Origin: an uncultured Succinivibrio sp.
GTDB taxonomy: Bacteria > Pseudomonadota > Gammaproteobacteria > Enterobacterales > Succinivibrionaceae
Assembly: GCA_900770725.1 (NCBI GenBank)
Contig: CAAGLL010000007.1
Location: 1 to 64,000 of the forward strand
Direction: 5' to 3'
Length of the DNA: 64,000 bases
Part shown: piece by piece, positions 33,922 to 41,333 of the stretch
Position numbering within the stretch: the first letter of the stretch is position 1
Layout: every line of letters starts with the position of its first letter
Notes under the pieces: model-generated
The model's database searches: none
Told to the model about the DNA's origin: nothing
Seen by the model: the letters and a program-made list of their open reading frames with translations, nothing else
Program-made: the position numbers and the translations under genes

Positions 33922-36900
33922 ATGTCCGAGTTATCGCCCTGCACGGATCCGCTAAAGGGCCGGGAGCTTTGCTCGAGGATCCGGGATCTCTGCGCCTCGC
34001 TCAAGGGGGATGCGCAGATGAAGGCAGACTTCGCCGCGCGCATGGAGGGCCTGCTCTCGCAGAAGGAGCAGGCGCTCTCAAGCCTTGAGTCGGGCAGCGC
34101 CGCCGCGGTGCGGAGCAAGGGCTTTGGCGTGCGCAGCTGCGCCTTGAAGTCCGAGCGGGAGTTTTGCGGGAAGCTCATGGAGCGCGCCTTCGGCGCGGCC
34201 ACCCGCGATGCGGCGCTGGCGCTTCGTGGCGAGGTGAACTCGTCCAAGGATCCGCGCATGAGCAAGGGTGCAAGGCAGCAGGCATTGGGCGCGATCGAGC
34301 AGAGGCTCTTGCAGATCCTCAAGGATGACGCGGCGAGGATCTCAAGCGCCCTCGCTCTCTCCGACGGCGCCAGAGGCGCGCTGTCCTCCCTGATCCTGGC
34401 AGGAGGATCCGAGGTGATAGAGCAGGTGGCCTCCTCAGGGGATCCAGGCGGCAATGCCGCGCAGGCGCTCGAGGATCTCGGATCGGGGGCCCGGGAGAGG
34501 GTCGCGGACGGCGCAGGCGAGCTCTGCGCCCTCGCCTGCGAGCGCGCCGGGCACAAGGAAGGCGCCCGCGCGATGGCCTCGGCGCTCTCCTCCATGGCCT
34601 CCTCGTCAGGCGATGCCGCCCTCGCGGCCAAGGCAAGGGCGCTTGCATCGCTCTGCGCGAGGGCGGGGCGCATCGCCGAGGGCCTTGGCGAGGTGAACTC
34701 AAAGTCGCTGCTGCCTTCGCGCATGTCCTTTCCAGCGCTTCTGCGCGGCGGCAGCCATGCGGCGATGCAGCTTGCGGGCATCGCCTTTGAGTCATACATC
34801 TCCTGCCCCAAGGGCTTCAAGGGGATCGAGAACGCGCTGCTCGACGCCGCGGCGCTCTCCTACGAGGCCGAGACCGGCGGCGGCCTTGCGCAGTTTGCAG
34901 AGGCCATCGCCAATGGCAGCCACAGCGCCGACGCCGGTAAGGCCGCGGACAGCCTCGCCGCCGAGTGCGAGGAAGGGGCCTTCCGCGCCTACTCAGGACG
35001 CGCCTCTGAGCTTGCTGGGCGCGCTCTCTCAACTGCCGCCTCGCGGGGCCTCAAGACCGTGTTCGAGAGCAGCAGCCTGCTGCACAAGGCCGATCCCGAG
35101 CATGCGCTGCGCGAGGCGGCCGCGAAGTTCAACCGCGCCTTCGCGGGGATCGCGGGCCTCTCGAGCACGCCCCAGCTCGACCCCGCGGACGCGGCCAACC
35201 TCAAGGCCCTGGGCAACGCCGCCGCGTCAAGGCACCCGGGGATCTTCGGCAGGGGGCCTGCAGAAGGCCAGGACGCCTCAAGGCTCTCGCGCTTCCTAGC
35301 CGAGGCCTCCGCGCGCGGCGCGGCCGCCTCGGATCAGCGCTCACTGCTCTCAGATCCCGATCTCAGGGCGCTCTACAGGGCCCAGGGGCATGCCGCCAAG
35401 GAGCTGTCGCTTGAGACTGCAAAGAGCCTCGAGGGCGAGACCGGCGCCACTGCGGTCATCCTCGCCCACAAGATCCTCTGCCGCGACGCATCGGACTTAA
35501 GCGAGGGGCAGCTTGCGCGCCACGCGCTCTCAAGATCCGATCTCGCCGATCCCGACAAGCTCAGATCCGCGCTCGAGGACGACATCGGGCAGGGCGGGCA
35601 GTGCAGCTACACCGGATCGCTCATCGCGATGAGCCTTGTCAAGGCGCTCGACGCCCAGGGCGCATCCGAGGGGCTCTCGCAGTCCCTCACCGCACTTGGG
35701 GACAAGGCCGCCAGGGCCTTCGCCCTGCCCGAGGGCGGGCGGGGCGCCGCGCTTGACGCGGCGGCAGATGATGCCCGCGCGCTCTTCGCCTCGATGGGCG
35801 TCAGCGTTTCGGAGAGCGCCTCCATGCGGCCATTCCTCGCCGCCGCGTCAATGGCCTCGCGAAGCGACGCGCAGATGGTGAAGGAGCTTGAGCGCCAGGG
35901 CCTGCTTGGCAACACGGTCCATGCCGACACCCTGCACAGGAAGGGCAAGGGGCCCGATGTGTTCGCCTCAAGCGGCGATCCCGATCCCAAGGTGATGCGC
36001 GATAAGCTGCTGTCGGCGATGAACGGCGGCGAGGGGAGGACCGATCTCGTGGAGCTTTCGCGCAAGGTCGCAGCCGCCAAGGTCCGCTCGGGCCTTTCAG
36101 GCAGGCTCACGGGCGACGCTGCGACCGCCAACGCCGAGCGCGCCGCGGACAAGCCCCTCGCGCCCGATCTCAAGGCCGCGTTCGACTCCGATGATCTGCT
36201 GCTCTATGGCGCAGGCAGGCGCAGCGAGGCCTTGCGCGGCATGAGCGACGGGGCGCTGATGCGGGATCTCGAGGACATGGTGGGCGCGCGTGATCGCGAG
36301 CGCCTGCTCGCAGCCGCGCGCTCAAGCGCCGAGGCCTCGCTGCTCAAGGCAGGCGGGGAGCCCACATTCCCCGAACTCTACGAGGGCACGGTGAACGCGC
36401 TCGTCAAGATGGGCATGGATCCGGGGGCTGCCGATCTGCTCGCAGGCGGCCTCAGGGGCCTTGGGCGGAAGATAGCCGAGGCGGCCACCTCGGCCTTCAA
36501 CAGCGCCTGCGCTTTTGCAAACGAGGCCGTCAAGGATCAGATGATCCCCAAGGAGGCGCGCGCAGGCTATGTATCGGCGCGCTTTGCCGCGATCTCAGAC
36601 TCGATCCTGGCCTCGCTTGAGCCCGGGCAGTCTCTGGAGTTCTCGCGGGAGGCCGGGGCCGAGTTCAAGTTCGGCAAGGGCGGCGGCATCGGGGCGAGCC
36701 TGGGCGCCGGGGTGCTCGCCAGGATCTCGCGCAACGACGCGGGGCAGGCCGTGGTCGAGCTTGGCGCCTCGCTCAAGGCAGGCATCGAGGCCGAGCTCGA
36801 GCTCGGCGACGCCGTGACGGCGACGCTCGGCGCGGAGATCGGGGCTTCGGGATCCGCCTCCTACTCCTTTGCAAGCGACCGCGACGCCGCCTGGTTCATC

Positions 36901-37815
36901 GGCAAGGCCTTCGCAGGCGCGCTCTCGGGCGCCGACGCGGCCATGGCGCAGGAGGCGGCCGTGGGCGGCAGCGCCAGCGCCTCGGCCAAGGCCGAGCTTG
37001 AGGTGGACCTGCTGTCGGACGCCCCGGAGATGGCCTCGGATGCTTTCCAGGCGAGCGTCACGGCAGGCGCCTCGGCCTCAGGAACGATCGGCCGCACGGT
37101 CTCGCCTTCTGGATCCGAGGAGAGCGTGGAGTTCGGCTTTGGCCTCTCAATTGGCATCGAGGCGGGGCTCGTGGACGAGGCCGAGGATGAGGACGAGGAG
37201 ACCGGCGAGGAGCCAAGCGCGCTCAACGAGCGCGCCGCGCAGGCCCACAGCGCCGCAGGCCCCATGCTCAAGGCGGCCGATCAGGTTGCAGGGGAGAACC
37301 GCGGCGACGCGGTGGACCAGGCCATCAGCATCGGCAAGGCCGTGTCAGAGGGCTTCTCCAAGGAGGCCTCCTACGAGGTTTTGGCAAAGTACTCGGTGCA
37401 GCGCGATCCGGACGGGGAGATATCCGGGTCCGAGGCCGTGTTCACGCTCAAGGAGCCAACGGCCGAGAAGATCGCGTACTTCTGCAAGTCAAAGGGCGTG
37501 CCGCCTGCGGCATCGCGCGCGATCGCCTCGAGGCTCTCGGAGCTTTCGCGCGATGGCGACGAGCCCTCGTCGCTTGAGCTTTCCTTCAAGTTGTGCGACG
37601 AGGCCTGCGAGGCGGCAAGGCGCGCCGAGGTGCGCACGCAGCAGGAAGTGCCTATGAAGCGCTTCGTCATGGCCTCCTCGGCCTACGGCTACGCAGGCGC
37701 GCAGTTCACGCTTGAAGGCGAGGGCGCGCACGAGGCGTCGCGCAGCCTCAAGCTCGGCATCGCCGAGCTCTCCTACGGCGAGGCCTTCTCAAGCGGGAGG
37801 ACGGCCGCGGTGTGA
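33922..37815 (+). CDS. 1297-aa candidate type III effector
   Basis: A very large Ala/Ser/Leu-rich protein without signal peptide. Residues 1 to about 890 look helical. About 900-1085 change to Gly-rich alternating strands ('SLEFSREAGAEFKFGKGGG', 'LGASLKAGIEAELELGD', 'GASGSASYSF'), like a beta-barrel or beta-solenoid, followed by an acidic linker ('DEAEDEDEETGEE') and a helical C-terminus. I do not recognise a family. Size, lack of export signal, and three class I chaperone genes directly downstream make it the best effector candidate here. The AvrE family also joins helical and beta-barrel parts, but I see no sequence match. The ribosome binding site is weak. Confidence 0.7.
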   Translation: MSELSPCTDPLKGRELCSRIRDLCASLKGDAQMKADFAARMEGLLSQKEQALSSLESGSAAAVRSKGFGVRSCALKSEREFCGKLMERAFGAATRDAALALRGEVNSSKDPRMSKGARQQALGAIEQRLLQILKDDAARISSALALSDGARGALSSLILAGGSEVIEQVASSGDPGGNAAQALEDLGSGARERVADGAGELCALACERAGHKEGARAMASALSSMASSSGDAALAAKARALASLCARAGRIAEGLGEVNSKSLLPSRMSFPALLRGGSHAAMQLAGIAFESYISCPKGFKGIENALLDAAALSYEAETGGGLAQFAEAIANGSHSADAGKAADSLAAECEEGAFRAYSGRASELAGRALSTAASRGLKTVFESSSLLHKADPEHALREAAAKFNRAFAGIAGLSSTPQLDPADAANLKALGNAAASRHPGIFGRGPAEGQDASRLSRFLAEASARGAAASDQRSLLSDPDLRALYRAQGHAAKELSLETAKSLEGETGATAVILAHKILCRDASDLSEGQLARHALSRSDLADPDKLRSALEDDIGQGGQCSYTGSLIAMSLVKALDAQGASEGLSQSLTALGDKAARAFALPEGGRGAALDAAADDARALFASMGVSVSESASMRPFLAAASMASRSDAQMVKELERQGLLGNTVHADTLHRKGKGPDVFASSGDPDPKVMRDKLLSAMNGGEGRTDLVELSRKVAAAKVRSGLSGRLTGDAATANAERAADKPLAPDLKAAFDSDDLLLYGAGRRSEALRGMSDGALMRDLEDMVGARDRERLLAAARSSAEASLLKAGGEPTFPELYEGTVNALVKMGMDPGAADLLAGGLRGLGRKIAEAATSAFNSACAFANEAVKDQMIPKEARAGYVSARFAAISDSILASLEPGQSLEFSREAGAEFKFGKGGGIGASLGAGVLARISRNDAGQAVVELGASLKAGIEAELELGDAVTATLGAEIGASGSASYSFASDRDAAWFIGKAFAGALSGADAAMAQEAAVGGSASASAKAELEVDLLSDAPEMASDAFQASVTAGASASGTIGRTVSPSGSEESVEFGFGLSIGIEAGLVDEAEDEDEETGEEPSALNERAAQAHSAAGPMLKAADQVAGENRGDAVDQAISIGKAVSEGFSKEASYEVLAKYSVQRDPDGEISGSEAVFTLKEPTAEKIAYFCKSKGVPPAASRAIASRLSELSRDGDEPSSLELSFKLCDEACEAARRAEVRTQQEVPMKRFVMASSAYGYAGAQFTLEGEGAHEASRSLKLGIAELSYGEAFSSGRTAAV

Positions 37816-37879
37816 GCGCGGCTTGAAGATGGCTTTGATTCAAGGGCGCGGCCATTGCCGCGCATGAGGCAGGATGAAC

Positions 37880-38272
37880 ATGCATGATGATTTGAACCGG
37901 CGCCTCGCGTCCACCAGCCTGCCTGAGGGCACGGCGCTTGACGCCACGGGCTTTGCCGCCGCGCGCTGCGCGGGGGTGGCGGTTTTTCTGAGGAAGCTCC
38001 CGGGGCATGGGACGCTCATGATCTTCGCGGCGCTCGGGCAGGCCTCGGATCTCAACGAGGGGCAGATGCTCGAGGCCTGCCGCGCGCTGCTGGCGCTGAA
38101 CCTCCCCGGGGGCACGGAGCATCCAATGCGCTACTCGATGGACCGCGAGGGCAGGATCTGGCTTGGCCTCAACATCCCGCAGGAGGATCAGGAGGGCGCA
38201 GGGCTTGAGCGCCTCGTGGACTCATTCATAGGCGAGTGCCCCAGGTCAGGGAGGCGGTCGGGCGGATCATAA
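37880..38272 (+). CDS. class I T3SS chaperone paralogue 1, apparently frameshifted
   Basis: A 130-residue CesT-like protein beginning 'MHDDLNRRLASTSLPEGTALDATGFAAARC', clearly paralogous to the product at 38568 (MHDDLNRAIAKSPLPAGTALGASGFAAAR) and more distantly to that at 39262. Strands such as 'MRYSMDREGRIWLGLNI' match the paralogue. The C-terminus departs after 'DSFIGE': this frame ends quickly, while another frame from about 38237 to a TGA at 38364 gives 'VPQVREAVGRIISEALSGQ', matching 'LPPALLRFRSLAGAASGQ' of paralogue 3. A one-base deletion, or a sequencing error, is likely. The start at 37880 is chosen by alignment to the paralogue. Confidence 0.75.
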   Translation: MHDDLNRRLASTSLPEGTALDATGFAAARCAGVAVFLRKLPGHGTLMIFAALGQASDLNEGQMLEACRALLALNLPGGTEHPMRYSMDREGRIWLGLNIPQEDQEGAGLERLVDSFIGECPRSGRRSGGS

Positions 38273-38406
38273 GCGAGGCGCTGTCGGGGCAGCCGGCAAG
38301 ATCCCCAAGCGATGGGATGCCGCCGCCCCTGTCCCCGATTTCCGCGACGCCGCTTTGGGGCTGAGTTCACAAAGCCTTTTGGAAGGCCTCTGCAAGGCGC
38401 AAAACC

Positions 38407-38457
38407 AAGGTCAGTCCATGATAGCATCGGGTTTTTCAGATGCCATGGGCTGACCTT
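38407..38457. other. long inverted repeat between chaperone genes
   Basis: Left arm AAGGTCAGTCCATG...GCATC (38407-38428) pairs with GATGC...CATGGGCTGACCTT (38439-38457), allowing one mismatch and a three-base bulge, around a T-rich loop. Just after it, CCTTTGGCAACATATT (38454-38469) resembles the 33362 promoter patch. It may be a terminator for the upstream operon part or an mRNA processing hairpin. Confidence 0.6.
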
Positions 38458-38567
38458 TGGCAACATATTGAATTAAAACGATAACCGCCGAACCGGTCAG
38501 TTTTTGCAAGCGCAAGATCCTGCACTTTTGCAATTCACTGGCGCAAAAGGCTGTTTTGGAGCCTCAC

Positions 38568-39014
38568 ATGCATGATGATCTAAACCGCGCCATCGCCAAG
38601 TCCCCGCTGCCCGCGGGGACGGCGCTTGGCGCAAGCGGCTTTGCCGCCGCGCGCGTCGAGGGCGGAGCGCTTTTCCTGAAGAAGGGCGCCGAGAAGGGGC
38701 CGCTGGCCGCGTTCTGCCAGATCTGCACCGCGCGCGGCATGGGGCCTGACACCTCGCTCCGGCTCATGGAGGAGCTTCTGAAGGCAAACCTCCCGGGCGC
38801 GCTTCCCGAGCCCTGCCGCATCTCGATGGACGCCGAGGGGCGGATCTGGCTTTCGCGCACCTTCACGCAGCAGGAGCAGGACGCACCTGCCTTCCCGGAT
38901 GAGCTTGGCGCCTTCGCCCAGGGCATCGCCGCGCACGCCCTCAAGGTGCGCGCGATGGCCGAGGCGGCGCGCCGCGACAACCCCTTCGACGGGACTGGCG
39001 GGCTCTATTCGTGA
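38568..39014 (+). CDS. class I T3SS chaperone paralogue 2
   Basis: A 148-residue protein with the CesT/Tir-chaperone layout: helix 1, strand 'FAAARVEGGALFLKKG', central helix 'DTSLRLMEELLKANLPGALPEP', strands 'CRISMDAEGRIWLSRTF', and a C-terminal helix ('IAAHALKVRAMAEAARRD'). It is the full-length version of the arrangement broken in paralogue 1. GGAG is seven bases before the ATG at 38568. A likely client is the 1297-aa effector or another export substrate; this is positional inference. Confidence 0.75.
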   Translation: MHDDLNRAIAKSPLPAGTALGASGFAAARVEGGALFLKKGAEKGPLAAFCQICTARGMGPDTSLRLMEELLKANLPGALPEPCRISMDAEGRIWLSRTFTQQEQDAPAFPDELGAFAQGIAAHALKVRAMAEAARRDNPFDGTGGLYS

Positions 39015-39261
39015 GAATGCCGCCAGGACCGGTTCCAAGGGTTTAAAAAAGTCAAAGAAATATACTGAAAATGAACTTTTTTATCCTGTCCAAAAGGCGG
39101 CCGCCAGCCATGCCGCGGCAGGGGCAACAGGCAATATCAACAAGTACAAGGCCTTTTTTTAGCAAAACTGTTTAAGTTCACATTTCGCGCCATTCGCTAT
39201 GGAAAAACTGAACGATTTTGACTTAAATAAAAAAGGCAACATCATTCAATGAAGGCTTCGC
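39015..39261 (+). promoter_or_regulatory. AT-rich intergenic region with candidate T3SS promoter motif
   Basis: No gene seen. It contrasts with the GC-rich surroundings. AAAAGTCAAAGAAATATACT at 39048-39067 resembles both the AT-rich patch at 27396 and the -10 at 33370. A TTGACT occurs at 39218-39223, and a T-run (CCTTTTTTTT near 39154) may end a transcript from the left. Confidence 0.45.
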
Positions 39262-39732
39262 ATGAATGAAGACACCAAAGCGCTCCTGAGGAGGACCAAC
39301 CTCCCCAAGGGGATCGAGTTTGACCAGGACGGGCGCGCCTGCGTCGAGATAGGCAGCCTCACGGTGCACTTGCGGCAAGGGCCGGACGGAACGCTGATGG
39401 CGCTCTGCCCGCTGGGCTCGATCGCAAGCCTCACGCCCGAGCGCACGGCATTCGTGATGCGCGGGCTGTTGAAGCTCAACCTGCCAGGCGAGGAGCAGTC
39501 GCCCTTCCGCTTCTGCATGGACGCCAACGGCACGGTCTCGTATGCGGGGGTCTTCATGGGCGGGAAGGGGCGCGAGGCGCTCTTCGTCTCGGGCGTCAAC
39601 GGCTACATCGGTGAGTTGCCTCCTGCGCTCTTGCGCTTCCGCTCGCTGGCGGGAGCCGCATCCGGGCAGGACGAGGAAGAAGAGGATCTGCTCAAGTCCC
39701 CGCAGTGGGGCGGCGGCGGGATCCCCAGTTGA
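39262..39732 (+). CDS. class I T3SS chaperone paralogue 3
   Basis: A 156-residue protein of the same CesT-like layout: 'MNEDTKALLRRTNLPKGIEFDQDGRACVEIGSLTVHL', then 'TAFVMRGLLKLNLPGEEQSPFRFCMDANGTVSYAGVFM', and a C-terminal 'YIGELPPALLRFRSLAG' helix with an acidic Glu run. 'LKLNLPG' and 'FCMDANG' correspond to 'LKANLPG' and 'ISMDAEG' of paralogue 2. AAGG lies six bases before the ATG. It directly precedes the two filament-like genes, so it may be their chaperone (EspA and SseB have one). Confidence 0.75.
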   Translation: MNEDTKALLRRTNLPKGIEFDQDGRACVEIGSLTVHLRQGPDGTLMALCPLGSIASLTPERTAFVMRGLLKLNLPGEEQSPFRFCMDANGTVSYAGVFMGGKGREALFVSGVNGYIGELPPALLRFRSLAGAASGQDEEEEDLLKSPQWGGGGIPS

Positions 39733-39768
39733 GATAAAAGCCGCGCCTTGGCGCGCAGGAGACTTTCA

Positions 39769-40527
39769 ATGAGCTTAGATCAGGTAAACCAGGCCGCTGC
39801 CAGCGCCAACATAACCTCCGCCGCAGACGCGGGCGGCAATGTCCAGATGGCGTTTGCGATGCTCCAGATGAACATGGGCGCGCTGATGAAGGAAAACGCC
39901 ATGGGCTACATCAACGACATCAAGCAGGCCCAGGAGGAGGCAAAGCGGATCTCCGAGGCCATCGCCGCGCTGAGGAACCTCAAGAGCTCAAGCTCCTCCT
40001 ACAAGAGCCTGCCTGGCGCCAGCAGCGTCGACTCCGAACTCTCGAAGGCCAAGTCGGTATACAGCGAGCTTCAAGTCACCAAGTCCAAGGCCTCCAACAG
40101 CTCGACCACCCGCATCAGCAAGGAGTCGACGGACTTTATCCTCAACACCCTGAAGAGCCGCGGCGAGAGCAACTTCAAGGATCTGCTGCGCGGCAACGAC
40201 AGCACCCACTACAAGTACGAGATCGAGGGCGGCATCAAGTCGCTAGACAGCTACATGGGCGTGCTTGAGAACTACAAGAGCGCGCTGTCCACGCTAAGCT
40301 CGCTGGGCATCGACACCTCGGCCATCAATGACGGGTGCAATTCGGACAAGCTCCAGACCCTCATCGAGAACTTGCAGTCCAAGTCCGAGACCGCCACGGC
40401 CTCGATCCAGCAGCAGATGGTCTTCGTGCAGGACTACATCGGCCAGTACAACTCCTACATCCAGGGCGCCTCAAGCGCCATCAGCACGGCAAACCAGACC
40501 CTCACCAACATCGCCCGCGGCCAGTAA
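39769..40527 (+). CDS. EspA/SseB-like T3SS filament or tip protein, copy A
   Basis: A 252-residue helical, export-type protein with no signal peptide. The N-terminal hydrophobic helix 'NVQMAFAMLQMNMGALMKEN' is followed by a coiled coil ('AQEEAKRISEAIAALRNLK'), a variable Ser-rich middle, and a C-terminal coiled coil ending 'ANQTLTNIARGQ'. This two-coil layout and ending fit the EspA/SseB/Bsp22 group, which polymerise into a sheath on the needle tip. No LcrV is recognisable in the window, so these copies may fill that role; this is inference. AGGAG is eight bases upstream. Tandem paralogue at 40620. Confidence 0.65.
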   Translation: MSLDQVNQAAASANITSAADAGGNVQMAFAMLQMNMGALMKENAMGYINDIKQAQEEAKRISEAIAALRNLKSSSSSYKSLPGASSVDSELSKAKSVYSELQVTKSKASNSSTTRISKESTDFILNTLKSRGESNFKDLLRGNDSTHYKYEIEGGIKSLDSYMGVLENYKSALSTLSSLGIDTSAINDGCNSDKLQTLIENLQSKSETATASIQQQMVFVQDYIGQYNSYIQGASSAISTANQTLTNIARGQ

Positions 40528-40539
40528 GGCCGAGATTGA

Positions 40540-40563
40540 GCGGCCGCTGCGAGCGGCGGCCGC
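40540..40563 (+). terminator. hairpin between the two filament genes
   Basis: GCGGCCGC at 40540-40547 pairs with GCGGCCGC at 40556-40563, followed by ATTTTGG. It is placed to act as a partial terminator or mRNA-end stabiliser, giving unequal amounts of the two products. Confidence 0.5.
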
Positions 40564-40619
40564 CATTTTGGAACAAGTTGAAACTTCAAGGCCGCGCAAG
40601 GCGCGGGGGAGATAAAGAC

Positions 40620-41282
40620 ATGGTCACGACAGTCAGCCAAACCCAGTCAGCCTCGGGCGTCAGCCTTTCCGGCGCGTCCGGCAACTGCAACGTCCAGATG
40701 GCCTTCGCCATGCTCCAGATGAGCATGGGCCAGACCATGAAGGAGAATGCCCTTGGCTACATCGAGGACATCAAGGCAGCCCAGGAGCAGGCCAAGCAGA
40801 TCTCAGAGCAGATCGCGAAGCTTAGGAACCTCAAGACCCAGATTGGAAGCTCGGAGTACAAGGATCTGACCTCGGTCTCCCAGATCGACGCTAAGATCTC
40901 GAAGATAAACGAGAAGCTCAAGATCTACAACAGCTTCAAGAACACCTCCATGTGGACCGGCGACATCAAGAAGAATGCAACCGAGCTTGAAAGCCAGAAG
41001 GCCGGCCTCGAGTCCTACAAGTCCAGCATCAATTCGGCCATCAGCACCATCAAGGGCATGGGGATCGACACCTCGGGGCTTGAGAAGAACTTCACCGCGG
41101 ACTCCATCCAGACCGTGATTGAAAACCTGCAGTCAAAGTCCGAGACCGCCACGGCCTCGATCCAGCAGCAGATGGTCTTCGTGCAGGACTACATAGGCCA
41201 GTACAACTCCTATGTGCAGGGCGCCTCGAGCGCCATCAGCGCGGCCAACCAGACCCTCACCAACATCGCGCGCGGCCAGTAG
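40620..41282 (+). CDS. EspA/SseB-like T3SS filament or tip protein, copy B
   Basis: A 220-residue paralogue of the preceding protein. The N-terminal helix ('NVQMAFAMLQMSMGQTMKEN') and coil ('EQAKQISEQIAKLRNLKTQ') are conserved; the middle has diverged and is shorter, with a Lys-rich stretch. The last about 48 residues are nearly identical to copy A, with a 59-bp block of perfect nucleotide identity (40381-40439 and 41136-41194), which suggests recent gene conversion. GGGGGAG lies nine bases upstream of the ATG. A two-component filament, or tip plus shaft, is possible. Confidence 0.65.
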   Translation: MVTTVSQTQSASGVSLSGASGNCNVQMAFAMLQMSMGQTMKENALGYIEDIKAAQEQAKQISEQIAKLRNLKTQIGSSEYKDLTSVSQIDAKISKINEKLKIYNSFKNTSMWTGDIKKNATELESQKAGLESYKSSINSAISTIKGMGIDTSGLEKNFTADSIQTVIENLQSKSETATASIQQQMVFVQDYIGQYNSYVQGASSAISAANQTLTNIARGQ

Positions 41283-41333
41283 GGCCGGCTTAGGCAGATC
41301 AAATGGCTTTCGTCCGGGCACGGGGCTAGGCTG

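Noticed and set aside
33498..34820. 440-codon minus-strand frame across the start of the candidate effector
   Set aside because: It overlaps two plus-strand genes with ribosome sites, and its composition (Ser/Arg/Pro-rich) is that of an antisense shadow.
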